From Anaerolineae bacterium (GTDB lineage: Bacteria > Chloroflexota > Anaerolineae > 4572-78 > J111), in assembly GCA_023382535.1 (NCBI GenBank), contig JAHDWA010000042.1, positions 32,097-96,096 of the forward strand: a stretch of 64,000 nt of DNA, written 5' to 3'. A model generated the notes under the pieces. That model searched no databases and was not told the origin of the DNA. It was given only the letters and a program-made list of their open reading frames with translations. Both the position numbers and the translations under genes were made by a program. How positions within the stretch are numbered: the first letter of the stretch is position 1; the number at the start of each line of letters is the position of its first letter. Positions 27,279 through 35,119 of the stretch are shown in pieces.

Positions 27279-28300
27279 CGACAAGTTCACCATCCGTGGA
27301 AGGTACAGGCAAGGGCAAGCAGTCAGATCTTTTGTCGTATTTTAGCCGCTTTGGGGCCTTTATCTTTCTGATCGTGCTGTGTATTATTTTTGCCTCGTTA
27401 AATCCGGCGTTTCTCAAACCGACGAATATTTTTAACGTGCTGCGCCAGGTTTCCATCTACGGCTTGCTGGCTATTGGGATGACCTTTGTGATCCTGACGG
27501 CCGGGATTGATCTGTCCATTGGCTCGCTGCTGGCCCTGGCCGGCCTGGTCAGCGCGGCGGTTGAGAAAGGCGCAACCGGGCTGCTCACCGGCGGCGCGGC
27601 GGGTGAGTCGGGCGGTTACGGCTTGCCGGCAGCGATTTTGGCGGCGGTGGCGGTGGGGCTGCTGGGCGGGCTGCTGCAAGGCCTCGCCGTCAGCAAGCTG
27701 AAAGTGCCGCCGTTCATCGTTACCCTGGGCGGGCTGTCCGCCTTCCGGGGGGCCGCCCTGGTTTTTTCCAACGGGCAGCCGATCAGCGCCTTCCGGGAAG
27801 AGTACCGTTATTGGGGCCAGGGTTTGATCGGCCCGGTGCCGGTGCCGGTAATTATTTTCCTCAGTTTTGCCATCATCGCTTTTATCATCCTGCGCTATAG
27901 TAAATATGGCCGCCATATCTACGCGGTGGGCGGTAATAAGGAGGCGGCCCGGCTGTCCGGCCTGAACGTTGACCGGCTGATTTTGAGCGTCTATGTGATT
28001 ACTGGTTTCTTTGCCGGTTTATCGGGCTTTTTGCTCTCCTCGCGCCTGAATTCGGCGGAGCAGGTGGCCGGGGTCGGCTATGAACTAACGGTTATCGCTG
28101 GAGTTGTCATCGGCGGGACCAGCCTGTTTGGCGGCGAGGGCGGCATCTTCGGCACGGTGGTCGGAATTGTGCTGATCGGCGTCCTGGCTAACGGCCTGAC
28201 TCTGATGAATGTTTCTTCGTATTACCAGCAGATTATTATTGGTTTGATTATCGTCTTGGCTGTTTTCTTTGACCAATTTATTAAACGCCGCCGCCGGTAA
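27275..28300 (+). CDS. Sugar ABC transporter permease (CUT2, RbsC-like)
   Basis: 341 residues with roughly 8-10 membrane segments. Family signatures are FVILTAGIDLSIGSLLALAG near the middle of the N-terminal half, PPFIVTLGG and the C-terminal TVIAGVVIGGTSLFGGEGG. It forms the translocation pore with the ATPase. Translationally coupled to the ATPase gene by a 4-bp overlap. A second paralogous permease lies at 33016. Confidence 0.93.
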   Translation: MTTSSPSVEGTGKGKQSDLLSYFSRFGAFIFLIVLCIIFASLNPAFLKPTNIFNVLRQVSIYGLLAIGMTFVILTAGIDLSIGSLLALAGLVSAAVEKGATGLLTGGAAGESGGYGLPAAILAAVAVGLLGGLLQGLAVSKLKVPPFIVTLGGLSAFRGAALVFSNGQPISAFREEYRYWGQGLIGPVPVPVIIFLSFAIIAFIILRYSKYGRHIYAVGGNKEAARLSGLNVDRLILSVYVITGFFAGLSGFLLSSRLNSAEQVAGVGYELTVIAGVVIGGTSLFGGEGGIFGTVVGIVLIGVLANGLTLMNVSSYYQQIIIGLIIVLAVFFDQFIKRRRR

Positions 28301-28322
28301 GCTGACTGTCAAGCGGGCGTAG

Positions 28323-28341
28323 GACAAGTTGCCAACTTGTC
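28323..28341. repeat. Short palindromic repeat before the receptor gene
   Basis: GACAAGTTG (28323-28331) and CAACTTGTC (28333-28341) form a perfect 9-bp stem with a single-base loop. It lies in the 158-bp gap between permease and receptor genes and could set their relative expression or be a dispersed palindrome. Confidence 0.5.
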
Positions 28342-28458
28342 TTACCAAGCGGTCATTTTTGAAAGGAGGTGAGAAGCGACGCGCAAACTTAATCATGTGG
28401 CGAAGGTTCAAAGTAGGACGATCAACAGTCATTAAATTACCCCAAGGAGGAGTAACTT

Positions 28459-31386
28459 ATGCGTAACAGAGTTGTGCAAAAAAGTTTAACCTGGTTGACG
28501 TTGTTAGCCATTTTACTGCTCGTATTGAGCGGCTGTACCGGCGCAGCCACGCCTGCTCCAGAACAAAAGCCGGCGGCCACTGAAGAAAAAGCAGCCGAAC
28601 CACCGGCGGCGACCCAAGAGCCGACGGCCGCCCCCGCGGCGACCGAAGCGCCTGCGGCGACGGAAGAGGCAGCGGCGGGGAGTGATAAACCGTTGAAGAT
28701 TGCGTTGTCGTTGCCGGACATGGCGTTTCCGTTCTTTGTGTTTATGGAGACGCAGGTGCAGGAACAGGCGGCGGAACTGGGCAATGTTGAGGTAGTGACG
28801 CTGGACGGGCAGAACCAGGTACCGAAGCAGACGGCGGACCTGGAAGCGGTGATCGCCCAGGAGTACGACGGGTTATTGATCAGCCCGATCACGGCGGATG
28901 CGATGGCTCCGGCGGTGCAGCAGGTGATAGATGCGGGCATTCCGGTGGTGACAATAGACCGGAGTGTGAGCGGGGTGGATGTACTGGCGCACGTGGGAGC
29001 GGACAACGTGCTGGGCGGCGAGCAGCAAGGGCAGGCGATCCTGGACATGTTCCCGGATGGGGCGACGATTTTCGAGCTGTTGGGAACGCCTGGGGCTTCT
29101 CCGGCGATTGACCGGGACAAGGGCTTGAAGAACAAGATTGGCGGGGTGGAGAACATCCAGATCGCCTGTGAGCAGACGGCCAACTTCCGGCGGGAAGAAG
29201 GCTTGAAGGTGACGGAGAACTGCCTGGCGGCGACGCCTGATCCTGATGCGATAGTGGCGGCGAATGATGACATGGCGCTGGGTGTGGTGGAAGCGGCCAA
29301 AGCGGCAGGGTTGGAAGTGCCGATCATTGGCTATGATGCTTTACCGGAAGCGCTGCAAGCAGTGCAAGCGGGCGACCTGTACGGGACGGTTGAGCAGTTC
29401 CCCGGCGAGCAGTCGAAGACGGCGCTGCGGACCCTGGCAGATTTCCTGCGCAATGGGACCGAACCTTCTTCCAAGACCATCTTCATTACCCCCAAACTCA
29501 TCACCCTCGACAACATCAATGAGGCCGAGCGAATTGGGGAAGCCGGCGGTGCGCCGTCGCCGCAGGCGACGGAAGAGGCAGCGGCGGGGAGTGATAAACC
29601 GTTGAAGATTGCGTTGTCGTTGCCGGACATGGCGTTTCCGTTCTTTGTGTTTATGGAGACGCAGGTGCAGGAACAGGCGGCGGAACTGGGCAATGTTGAG
29701 GTAGTGACGCTGGACGGGCAGAACCAGGTACCGAAGCAGACGGCGGACCTGGAAGCGGTGATCGCCCAGGAGTACGACGGGTTATTGATCAGCCCGATCA
29801 CGGCGGATGCGATGGCTCCGGCGGTGCAGCAGGTGATAGATGCGGGCATTCCGGTGGTGACAATAGACCGGAGTGTGAGCGGGGTGGATGTACTGGCGCA
29901 CGTGGGAGCGGACAACGTGCTGGGCGGCGAGCAGCAAGGGCAGGCGATCCTGGACATGTTCCCGGATGGGGCGACGATTTTCGAGCTGTTGGGAACGCCT
30001 GGGGCTTCTCCGGCGATTGACCGGGACAAGGGCTTGAAGAACAAGATTGGCGGGGTGGAGAACATCCAGATCGCCTGTGAGCAGACGGCCAACTTCCGGC
30101 GGGAAGAAGGCTTGAAGGTGACGGAGAACTGCCTGGCGGCGACGCCTGATCCTGATGCGATAGTGGCGGCGAATGATGACATGGCGCTGGGTGTGGTGGA
30201 AGCGGCCAAAGCGGCAGGGTTGGAAGTGCCGATCATTGGCTATGATGCTTTACCGGAAGCGCTGCAAGCAGTGCAAGCGGGCGACCTGTACGGGACGGTT
30301 GAGCAGTTCCCCGGCGAGCAGTCGAAGACGGCGCTGCGGACCCTGGCAGATTTCCTGCGCAATGGGACCGAACCTTCTTCCAAGACCATCTTCATTACCC
30401 CCAAACTCATCACCCTCGACAACATCAATGAGGCCGAGCGAATCGAAGAGATCGGCGGCGTGGCAGCGCCTGCGGCGACCGAAGAGGCAGCGGCTGCTCC
30501 GGCAGCGGGTGAGAAGGGCACCATCGTCTTCATTCCCAAATCTACCGACGTGAGCTACTGGCTCTTTGTTAAGAAGGGCGTGGAAGACGCGGCGGCAGAA
30601 CTGGGCTACTCGACTGACTACCAGGGCGTGCCCCGCGAAGTGGACATCGCTCAGCAGGTTGACCTGGTCCGTAACATCATCACCACCCAGCCAGCCGGTA
30701 TTGTCATGGCGGCGACCGACACCAAGGCGCTCGTTCCCCCAGTCGAGGAAGCGATTGCCGCCGGCATCCCGCTGGTGACAGTTGACTCCGGTGTTGACTC
30801 CGATGCGCCGCTGACCTACATCGCCACGGATAACGTGGCCGGCGCCGCGGAAGGCGCGCGCTGGCTGGCTAACGCCATCGGCGGCAAAGGCAAGGTGGGC
30901 AACCTGGGCATCCTGGCCGGATCGCAAACCGGGCGCGAGCGCGACGAAGGGTTCATCAACGCGATGAACGAAGAATTTCCTGACGTCGAAGTTGTGCCGA
31001 CCCAGTTCACCGGCTGTGACCCGGCAAAAGCCTTGAATGCAGCGACTGACATCTTGACGGCTAATCCTGATATTGTCGGCTTCTACAGCGCCTGCGGTCC
31101 TAACGGTCTCGGTATCGCTCAGGCAGTCAAAGCGGCGGGTCTGCAAGACCAGGTAAGTATCATCACCTTCGACCCGAACCCGGAAGTTATTCCGCTGTTT
31201 GAGGATGGCACCATCGAGGCCATGATTGCTCAAGACCCGTACCAGATGGGCTATCAGGGCGTCAAGGCCATTGACACGGTTATCAACGGCGGCACAATTG
31301 CCGAAAAGCAAACCCTCATCCCGGTGACTATCATCACCCAGGATAACTACCAGGACGAAGCAGTCCAAAAGCTGATTAATCCGTAA
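28459..31386 (+). CDS. Triple-domain sugar-binding lipoprotein of ABC transporter
   Basis: 975 residues, about three times the usual length of a CUT2 binding protein. A lipobox (LSGC, Cys 26) and an Ala/Pro/Glu/Thr linker (31-75) anchor it. Three type-1 periplasmic binding domains follow: residues about 76-350 and about 379-653 are identical copies, linked to a divergent third domain from about 685 to 975. Domain three has typical ribose-binding-protein features (GTIVFIPKSTDVSYWLF, PLVTVDSGVDSDAP). The protein would capture substrate outside the membrane and pass it to one or both flanking permease/ATPase pairs. AAGGAGGAG precedes ATG 28459. Confidence 0.9.
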   Translation: MRNRVVQKSLTWLTLLAILLLVLSGCTGAATPAPEQKPAATEEKAAEPPAATQEPTAAPAATEAPAATEEAAAGSDKPLKIALSLPDMAFPFFVFMETQVQEQAAELGNVEVVTLDGQNQVPKQTADLEAVIAQEYDGLLISPITADAMAPAVQQVIDAGIPVVTIDRSVSGVDVLAHVGADNVLGGEQQGQAILDMFPDGATIFELLGTPGASPAIDRDKGLKNKIGGVENIQIACEQTANFRREEGLKVTENCLAATPDPDAIVAANDDMALGVVEAAKAAGLEVPIIGYDALPEALQAVQAGDLYGTVEQFPGEQSKTALRTLADFLRNGTEPSSKTIFITPKLITLDNINEAERIGEAGGAPSPQATEEAAAGSDKPLKIALSLPDMAFPFFVFMETQVQEQAAELGNVEVVTLDGQNQVPKQTADLEAVIAQEYDGLLISPITADAMAPAVQQVIDAGIPVVTIDRSVSGVDVLAHVGADNVLGGEQQGQAILDMFPDGATIFELLGTPGASPAIDRDKGLKNKIGGVENIQIACEQTANFRREEGLKVTENCLAATPDPDAIVAANDDMALGVVEAAKAAGLEVPIIGYDALPEALQAVQAGDLYGTVEQFPGEQSKTALRTLADFLRNGTEPSSKTIFITPKLITLDNINEAERIEEIGGVAAPAATEEAAAAPAAGEKGTIVFIPKSTDVSYWLFVKKGVEDAAAELGYSTDYQGVPREVDIAQQVDLVRNIITTQPAGIVMAATDTKALVPPVEEAIAAGIPLVTVDSGVDSDAPLTYIATDNVAGAAEGARWLANAIGGKGKVGNLGILAGSQTGRERDEGFINAMNEEFPDVEVVPTQFTGCDPAKALNAATDILTANPDIVGFYSACGPNGLGIAQAVKAAGLQDQVSIITFDPNPEVIPLFEDGTIEAMIAQDPYQMGYQGVKAIDTVINGGTIAEKQTLIPVTIITQDNYQDEAVQKLINP
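28656..30443 (+). repeat. Two direct copies of an 879-bp coding block
   Basis: Bases 28656-29534 recur at 29565-30443 with a period of 909 bp. Reading the two copies side by side I found no difference; the first mismatches appear at the boundaries (28655/29564 and 29535/30444). The period is a multiple of three (303 codons), so the frame is kept. A recent tandem duplication or gene conversion is likely; an assembly artefact cannot be excluded from the sequence alone. Confidence 0.9.
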
Positions 31387-31400
31387 TTTGTGATGAATGA

Positions 31401-31425
31401 GGGGCGCAGTGACTTGCTGCGCCCC
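31401..31425 (+). terminator. Hairpin after receptor gene
   Basis: GGGGCGCAG (31401-31409) and CTGCGCCCC (31417-31425) form a perfect 9-bp stem with a 7-base loop, 15 bp after the stop, followed by a short T-containing tail. It may be a partial terminator that lowers expression of the second ATPase and permease relative to the receptor. Confidence 0.55.
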
Positions 31426-31457
31426 CCATCTTTGTGTTCCTGTCTCAAATCACATCA

Positions 31458-33023
31458 ATGAGCAACCCTGATCTTAACAACAGTGCCGGGAGTCCGGCTG
31501 ACCCATCCCTGGCGCTGCAGATGCAAGGTATTTACAAATCGTTTTTTGGGGTGCCTGTCCTGAAAAACGTTGATTTCGATGTGCATCATGGCGAAGTCCA
31601 TGTGCTGCTGGGTGAGAACGGCGCGGGCAAGTCTACCTTGATGAAAATTCTCAGCGCTGCCTACAAAGCCGATGCCGGGCGCATTCTCATGGACGGCCAG
31701 GAGTATCATTTTAATCATCCCCAGGAAGCGCAGCGGGCCGGCATTAGTACGATCTATCAGCATCTCAGCCAGGCCCCTCATCTGAGCGTGGCCGAGAATA
31801 TTTTTTTGGGCGATTCCCCTCTAACCCCGCTCGGCCTGGTAGATTGGTCGCAGATGCGGCGGGAAGCCCGCCGGGCGCTCGACCTGGTGGGCGCTACGAT
31901 TGACGGGGATGCCATCGTCAAAAACTTATCGGTGGCCGAACGACAACTGGTGGAAATTGCTACGGCCATGCGCCGCCAGGCCCGAATTTTGATTATGGAT
32001 GAGCCAACCGCGGCCCTGACGGAACGCGAAACTGGCCGGTTGTTTGAGTTAATCCGCCAGCTCAAGGCCAAAGGAGTCGGCATCATTTATATCAGCCACC
32101 GTCTCGAAGAAGTGGCGCAGGTGGGCGACCGGGTCACCGTGCTGCGTGACGGCCAGATCATTGGTACGCGGCCCGTCGGCGCGGTAAGCGTGGTGCAACT
32201 GGTCAGCATGATGGTGGGGCGTGATATTCAGCATACCAGCCTGCCCCCCCTGCCCGGCGAAGCCCGTGAGGCGCTGCGGGTTGAGAATCTGTCGCGCCCC
32301 GGCCATTTTGAGGCTATCAACTTCAGCCTGCATTGGGGCGAAATTGTCGGGCTGGCCGGGCTGGTTGGCGCAGGCCGGACGGCCCTGGCCGAAGCGATTT
32401 CCGGGGCGGCTCCGGCAGCGAGTGGTCAAATTTATGTGGACGGCCAACCCGCCGCCATCCGCCATCCCAGCGACGCTACCCGTTACGGCCTGGGATTTGC
32501 CACCGAAGATCGAGCCAGAAGCGGTCTGTGCCTGGCCCTGAGTGTGCGCGAAAATATGACCCTGCCCCTGCTGGCTCGTTGGCGCGAAAGCCTGGGGCGC
32601 TTTTGGCTGAACCGCCAGCGCGAGGTCAGCCTGACCAATGCTCACGCCCGCGAACTGTCGGTGCGGGCGCACGACCTGGGCGAATCGGTGCGCTACCTCA
32701 GCGGCGGCAACCAGCAGAAGGTGATTATTGCCAAGTGGCTGATGGCTCGCTGCCGGATTTTGATTTTGGACGAACCCACTCTCGGCATTGATGTCGGCGC
32801 CAAAGAAGAAATTCACCGCTTGGTGGTCCGCTTTGCCCGCGAGCAAGGGGGGGCCGTGCTGCTCATCTCATCCGACTTGCCGGAAGTGTTGAAACTGAGT
32901 GACCGCGTGCTCGTCATGGCCCAGGGCCGCCTGCAAGGCGTCTTAAACCGAACCGAAGCCACCGAGGAGCAAATTATGCTGCATGCCGTCGCGGCGGCAG
33001 AAGGAGTTATCCAGCGTGGATAG
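31458..33023 (+). CDS. Second sugar ABC transporter ATP-binding protein (CUT2)
   Basis: About 521 residues with duplicated ABC domains: GENGAGKST and LSVAERQLVEIATAM in the first half, GLVGAGRTALAEAI and LSGGNQQKVIIAKWL in the second. It is a paralogue, not a copy, of the ATPase at 25710. No good ribosome site precedes ATG 31458 or the in-frame GTG 31434, so the start is uncertain. It follows the receptor gene behind a hairpin and overlaps the second permease. Confidence 0.9.
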   Translation: MSNPDLNNSAGSPADPSLALQMQGIYKSFFGVPVLKNVDFDVHHGEVHVLLGENGAGKSTLMKILSAAYKADAGRILMDGQEYHFNHPQEAQRAGISTIYQHLSQAPHLSVAENIFLGDSPLTPLGLVDWSQMRREARRALDLVGATIDGDAIVKNLSVAERQLVEIATAMRRQARILIMDEPTAALTERETGRLFELIRQLKAKGVGIIYISHRLEEVAQVGDRVTVLRDGQIIGTRPVGAVSVVQLVSMMVGRDIQHTSLPPLPGEAREALRVENLSRPGHFEAINFSLHWGEIVGLAGLVGAGRTALAEAISGAAPAASGQIYVDGQPAAIRHPSDATRYGLGFATEDRARSGLCLALSVRENMTLPLLARWRESLGRFWLNRQREVSLTNAHARELSVRAHDLGESVRYLSGGNQQKVIIAKWLMARCRILILDEPTLGIDVGAKEEIHRLVVRFAREQGGAVLLISSDLPEVLKLSDRVLVMAQGRLQGVLNRTEATEEQIMLHAVAAAEGVIQRG

Positions 33024-34014
33024 TCTAACCAAACCCGAAACTCCCGCCCAGAACCCGTGGAAGATAACTGCCCGGCGCTGGTGGCGGCAGGCCATTAACA
33101 ACCAGGCTCTGTCAATGGCGGCCATTCTCATTTTGATGTGGCTGATTCTGTCACGCCTGTCGCCGGTGTTTTTAACCGTCAACAACATTCTGCAAATCAC
33201 GCTTCAGGCAGCGGTGATGGCCCTGGTGGCAGCCGGACAAACTTTTGTCATCCTGTCGGGTGGGATTGACCTGTCGGTTGGCTCAATTTTTGCCCTGAGC
33301 ACAATGGTGGCCGGCAAGGCGACCGAGGCCGGTTATGGTACGGCGGCGCTGCTGCTGGCGGGCCTGGCCACCGGCGCGGCCTTTGGCTTTCTGAACGGCC
33401 TGGGAGTAGGGGGACTGCGCCTGCCGCCCTTTGTGGTGACGCTGGGCATGATGGGCATTGCCCGCGGCTTTGCCCTGATTATCAACGAGGGCGTCCCCAT
33501 TTTTGGATTGCCCGACTCGTTTCAATACCTGGGCCAGGGCCGGATTGGCGGGGTGGTGCCGGTGCCGACCCTTACGGTGCTGATTATCTACGCTATCTGT
33601 TATTTTATTTTGCGCTACACCCGCTTTGGCCGTTTTACTTATGCCATTGGCAGCAATCAGGAGGCCACCCGGCTGGCCGGGGTCCGCACCTCGCGCTATT
33701 TGATTGGCATTTACGTGCTGTGCGGGGTGTTGACCGCCCTGGCCGGCCTGACCGAGGCCGCTCGCCTGAACAGTACCCAGCCTGCCGGCGGGACCGGCCT
33801 GGAACTCGATGCCATTGGGGCGGTGGTCATCGGCGGGACCAGCCTGTTTGGCGGCGAGGGGAATATCCTGGCGACCCTGATGGGCGCGCTGATTATCGCT
33901 ACCATCCGTAACGGCTTGAATTTGCTGGGCGTTTACGCCTTCTGGCAGAATGTCGTGACCGGCGTGTTGATTATTGCGGCTGTATACCTGGACTATCTGC
34001 GGCGTAACCGCTAA
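33016..34014 (+). CDS. Second sugar ABC transporter permease (CUT2)
   Basis: About 332 residues with several hydrophobic segments and the family signatures TFVILSGGIDLSVGSIFAL, PPFVVTLGMMGIARG and AIGAVVIGGTSLFGGEGN. GTG 33016 is chosen because AGGAG lies 9 bases upstream and overlap with the ATPase gene is then 8 bp; ATG 32983 would give 41 bp of overlap. With the second ATPase it completes a second importer served by the same receptor gene. Confidence 0.9.
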   Translation: MDSLTKPETPAQNPWKITARRWWRQAINNQALSMAAILILMWLILSRLSPVFLTVNNILQITLQAAVMALVAAGQTFVILSGGIDLSVGSIFALSTMVAGKATEAGYGTAALLLAGLATGAAFGFLNGLGVGGLRLPPFVVTLGMMGIARGFALIINEGVPIFGLPDSFQYLGQGRIGGVVPVPTLTVLIIYAICYFILRYTRFGRFTYAIGSNQEATRLAGVRTSRYLIGIYVLCGVLTALAGLTEAARLNSTQPAGGTGLELDAIGAVVIGGTSLFGGEGNILATLMGALIIATIRNGLNLLGVYAFWQNVVTGVLIIAAVYLDYLRRNR

Positions 34015-34058
34015 CCAAAGGGGTGTTCACGAACCTGCCGTGCATCACCAACAATGAA

Positions 34059-34131
34059 AATCCGCAGATGGTCGCAGATTGCACAGATTTTTATTTTTTA
34101 TCTGCGAAATCTGTGTAATCTGTGGATTATT
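34059..34131. repeat. Inverted repeat of the ATCTGTGTAATCTGTGGAT type
   Basis: AATCCGCAGAT...CACAGATTT (from 34059) faces AAATCTGTG...ATCTGTGGATT (to 34131) around an AT-rich loop. This is a widespread intergenic palindrome in many bacterial genomes. It sits in the leader of the AroE-like gene. Confidence 0.6.
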
Positions 34132-34149
34132 TTCGTAAGGAGGAGTTCC

Positions 34150-35013
34150 ATGTCCCAAGAACCCAACTATAAAGCCGAGCTAGTCGGCGTCTTTGGTCAT
34201 CCCGTGGCCGAAAACCCGACCATTGTCATGCAAGAAGCCGCCTTCCAGGCGATGAACTTGAACTGGCGCTACCTGACGATTGAAGTCTATCCTGAGCACC
34301 TGGCCGATGCCTTCAAAGGGCTGCGAGCCATGAACTTCCAGGGTATCAACCTGACCATTCCCCACAAGGTCGAGGTGCTAAAATACCTGGACGAGGTGGC
34401 CCCGGACGCTCGTCTGATGGGGGCGGTCAACACGGTGCGGCGAGAAGGCCAGCGCCTCATCGGCGAGAACACCGACGGTAAGGGCTTTCTGCGTTCGCTG
34501 CGCGAGGACGCCCACGTTGACCCCCAGGGTAAAAAAGTCGTGGTCCTGGGTGCGGGCGGCGCGGCCCGGGCGATGACGGTCGAACTGGCTCTGGCCGGAG
34601 CAGCCCACCTGACCATCGTCAACCGCTCATCGCAGCGAGGGCGGGAATTGGTCGCCTTGCTCAACGAAAAGACTCCCATCCAAGCCGAGTTTGTGCCGTG
34701 GGATAAAATGTATACCGTTCCGCCGGATACCGATGTCCTGGCCAATGCCACCTCGATTGGCCTTTTCCCCAATATCAACGACAAGCCTGACCTTGACTAC
34801 GGTACCATCACCGCCCGGATGACGGTCTGTGATGTGATCCCCAACCCGCCCAACACCCCTTTTCTCAGAGAAGCCGCGGCGCGGGGCGCTAAAACACTCG
34901 ACGGGTTGGGCATGCTGGTTTACCAGGGCGCAATTGGCTTCAAAATGTGGACGGGCCTCGATGCGCCGGTCGCAGTTATGCGCGAGGCGCTGGTCAAGGC
35001 ATTTGCCGGATAA
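34150..35013 (+). CDS. AroE-like shikimate-dehydrogenase-family oxidoreductase, altered substrate site
   Basis: 287 residues. The order of motifs matches AroE: G16-H-P-V-A-E-N-P-T near the N-terminus, catalytic K73 (IPHK), N94 (GAVNT), D109 (ENTDG) and the NADP loop VVLGAGGAARA near 128-138. In true shikimate dehydrogenases the first motif has two serines (GNPIAHSKSP) that hold the substrate carboxylate; here they are N22 and T24. The enzyme probably reduces or oxidises another hydroxylated substrate. Its place in the sugar regulon suggests a sugar-derived polyol. AAGGAGGAG precedes ATG 34150; the longer frame to 34054 runs into a repeat. Confidence 0.85.
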   Translation: MSQEPNYKAELVGVFGHPVAENPTIVMQEAAFQAMNLNWRYLTIEVYPEHLADAFKGLRAMNFQGINLTIPHKVEVLKYLDEVAPDARLMGAVNTVRREGQRLIGENTDGKGFLRSLREDAHVDPQGKKVVVLGAGGAARAMTVELALAGAAHLTIVNRSSQRGRELVALLNEKTPIQAEFVPWDKMYTVPPDTDVLANATSIGLFPNINDKPDLDYGTITARMTVCDVIPNPPNTPFLREAAARGAKTLDGLGMLVYQGAIGFKMWTGLDAPVAVMREALVKAFAG

Positions 35014-35015
35014 AA

Positions 35016-35078
35016 AGGCTGAGGCCAAGGCTGAGGCTAAGTTCAAATCTATCTTAGCCTTAGCCTCAGCCTTAGCCT
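35016..35078. repeat. Inverted repeat of AGGCTGAGGC type after AroE-like gene
   Basis: AAGGCTGAGGCCAAGGCTGA (from 35016) faces CTTAGCCTCAGCCTTAGCCT (to about 35078) across a short loop. It may form a long imperfect hairpin that ends transcription or protects the mRNA; no T-run follows. Confidence 0.55.
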
Positions 35079-35119
35079 GGCTAATATAGACTCTTAGAAT
35101 AAAGAAAGGCAGAAAATCT

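Noticed and set aside
28437..29327. Long minus-strand open frame under the receptor gene, with a second copy at 29331-30236
   Set aside because: It is the antisense of the duplicated block and repeats only because the sense gene does. It has no ribosome site, and its Ser/Ala/Thr-rich composition is typical of antisense frames over GC-rich coding DNA.
32049..32846. 265-codon antisense frame under the second ATPase
   Set aside because: It is the shadow of a strongly conserved ABC ATPase gene and has no independent support.
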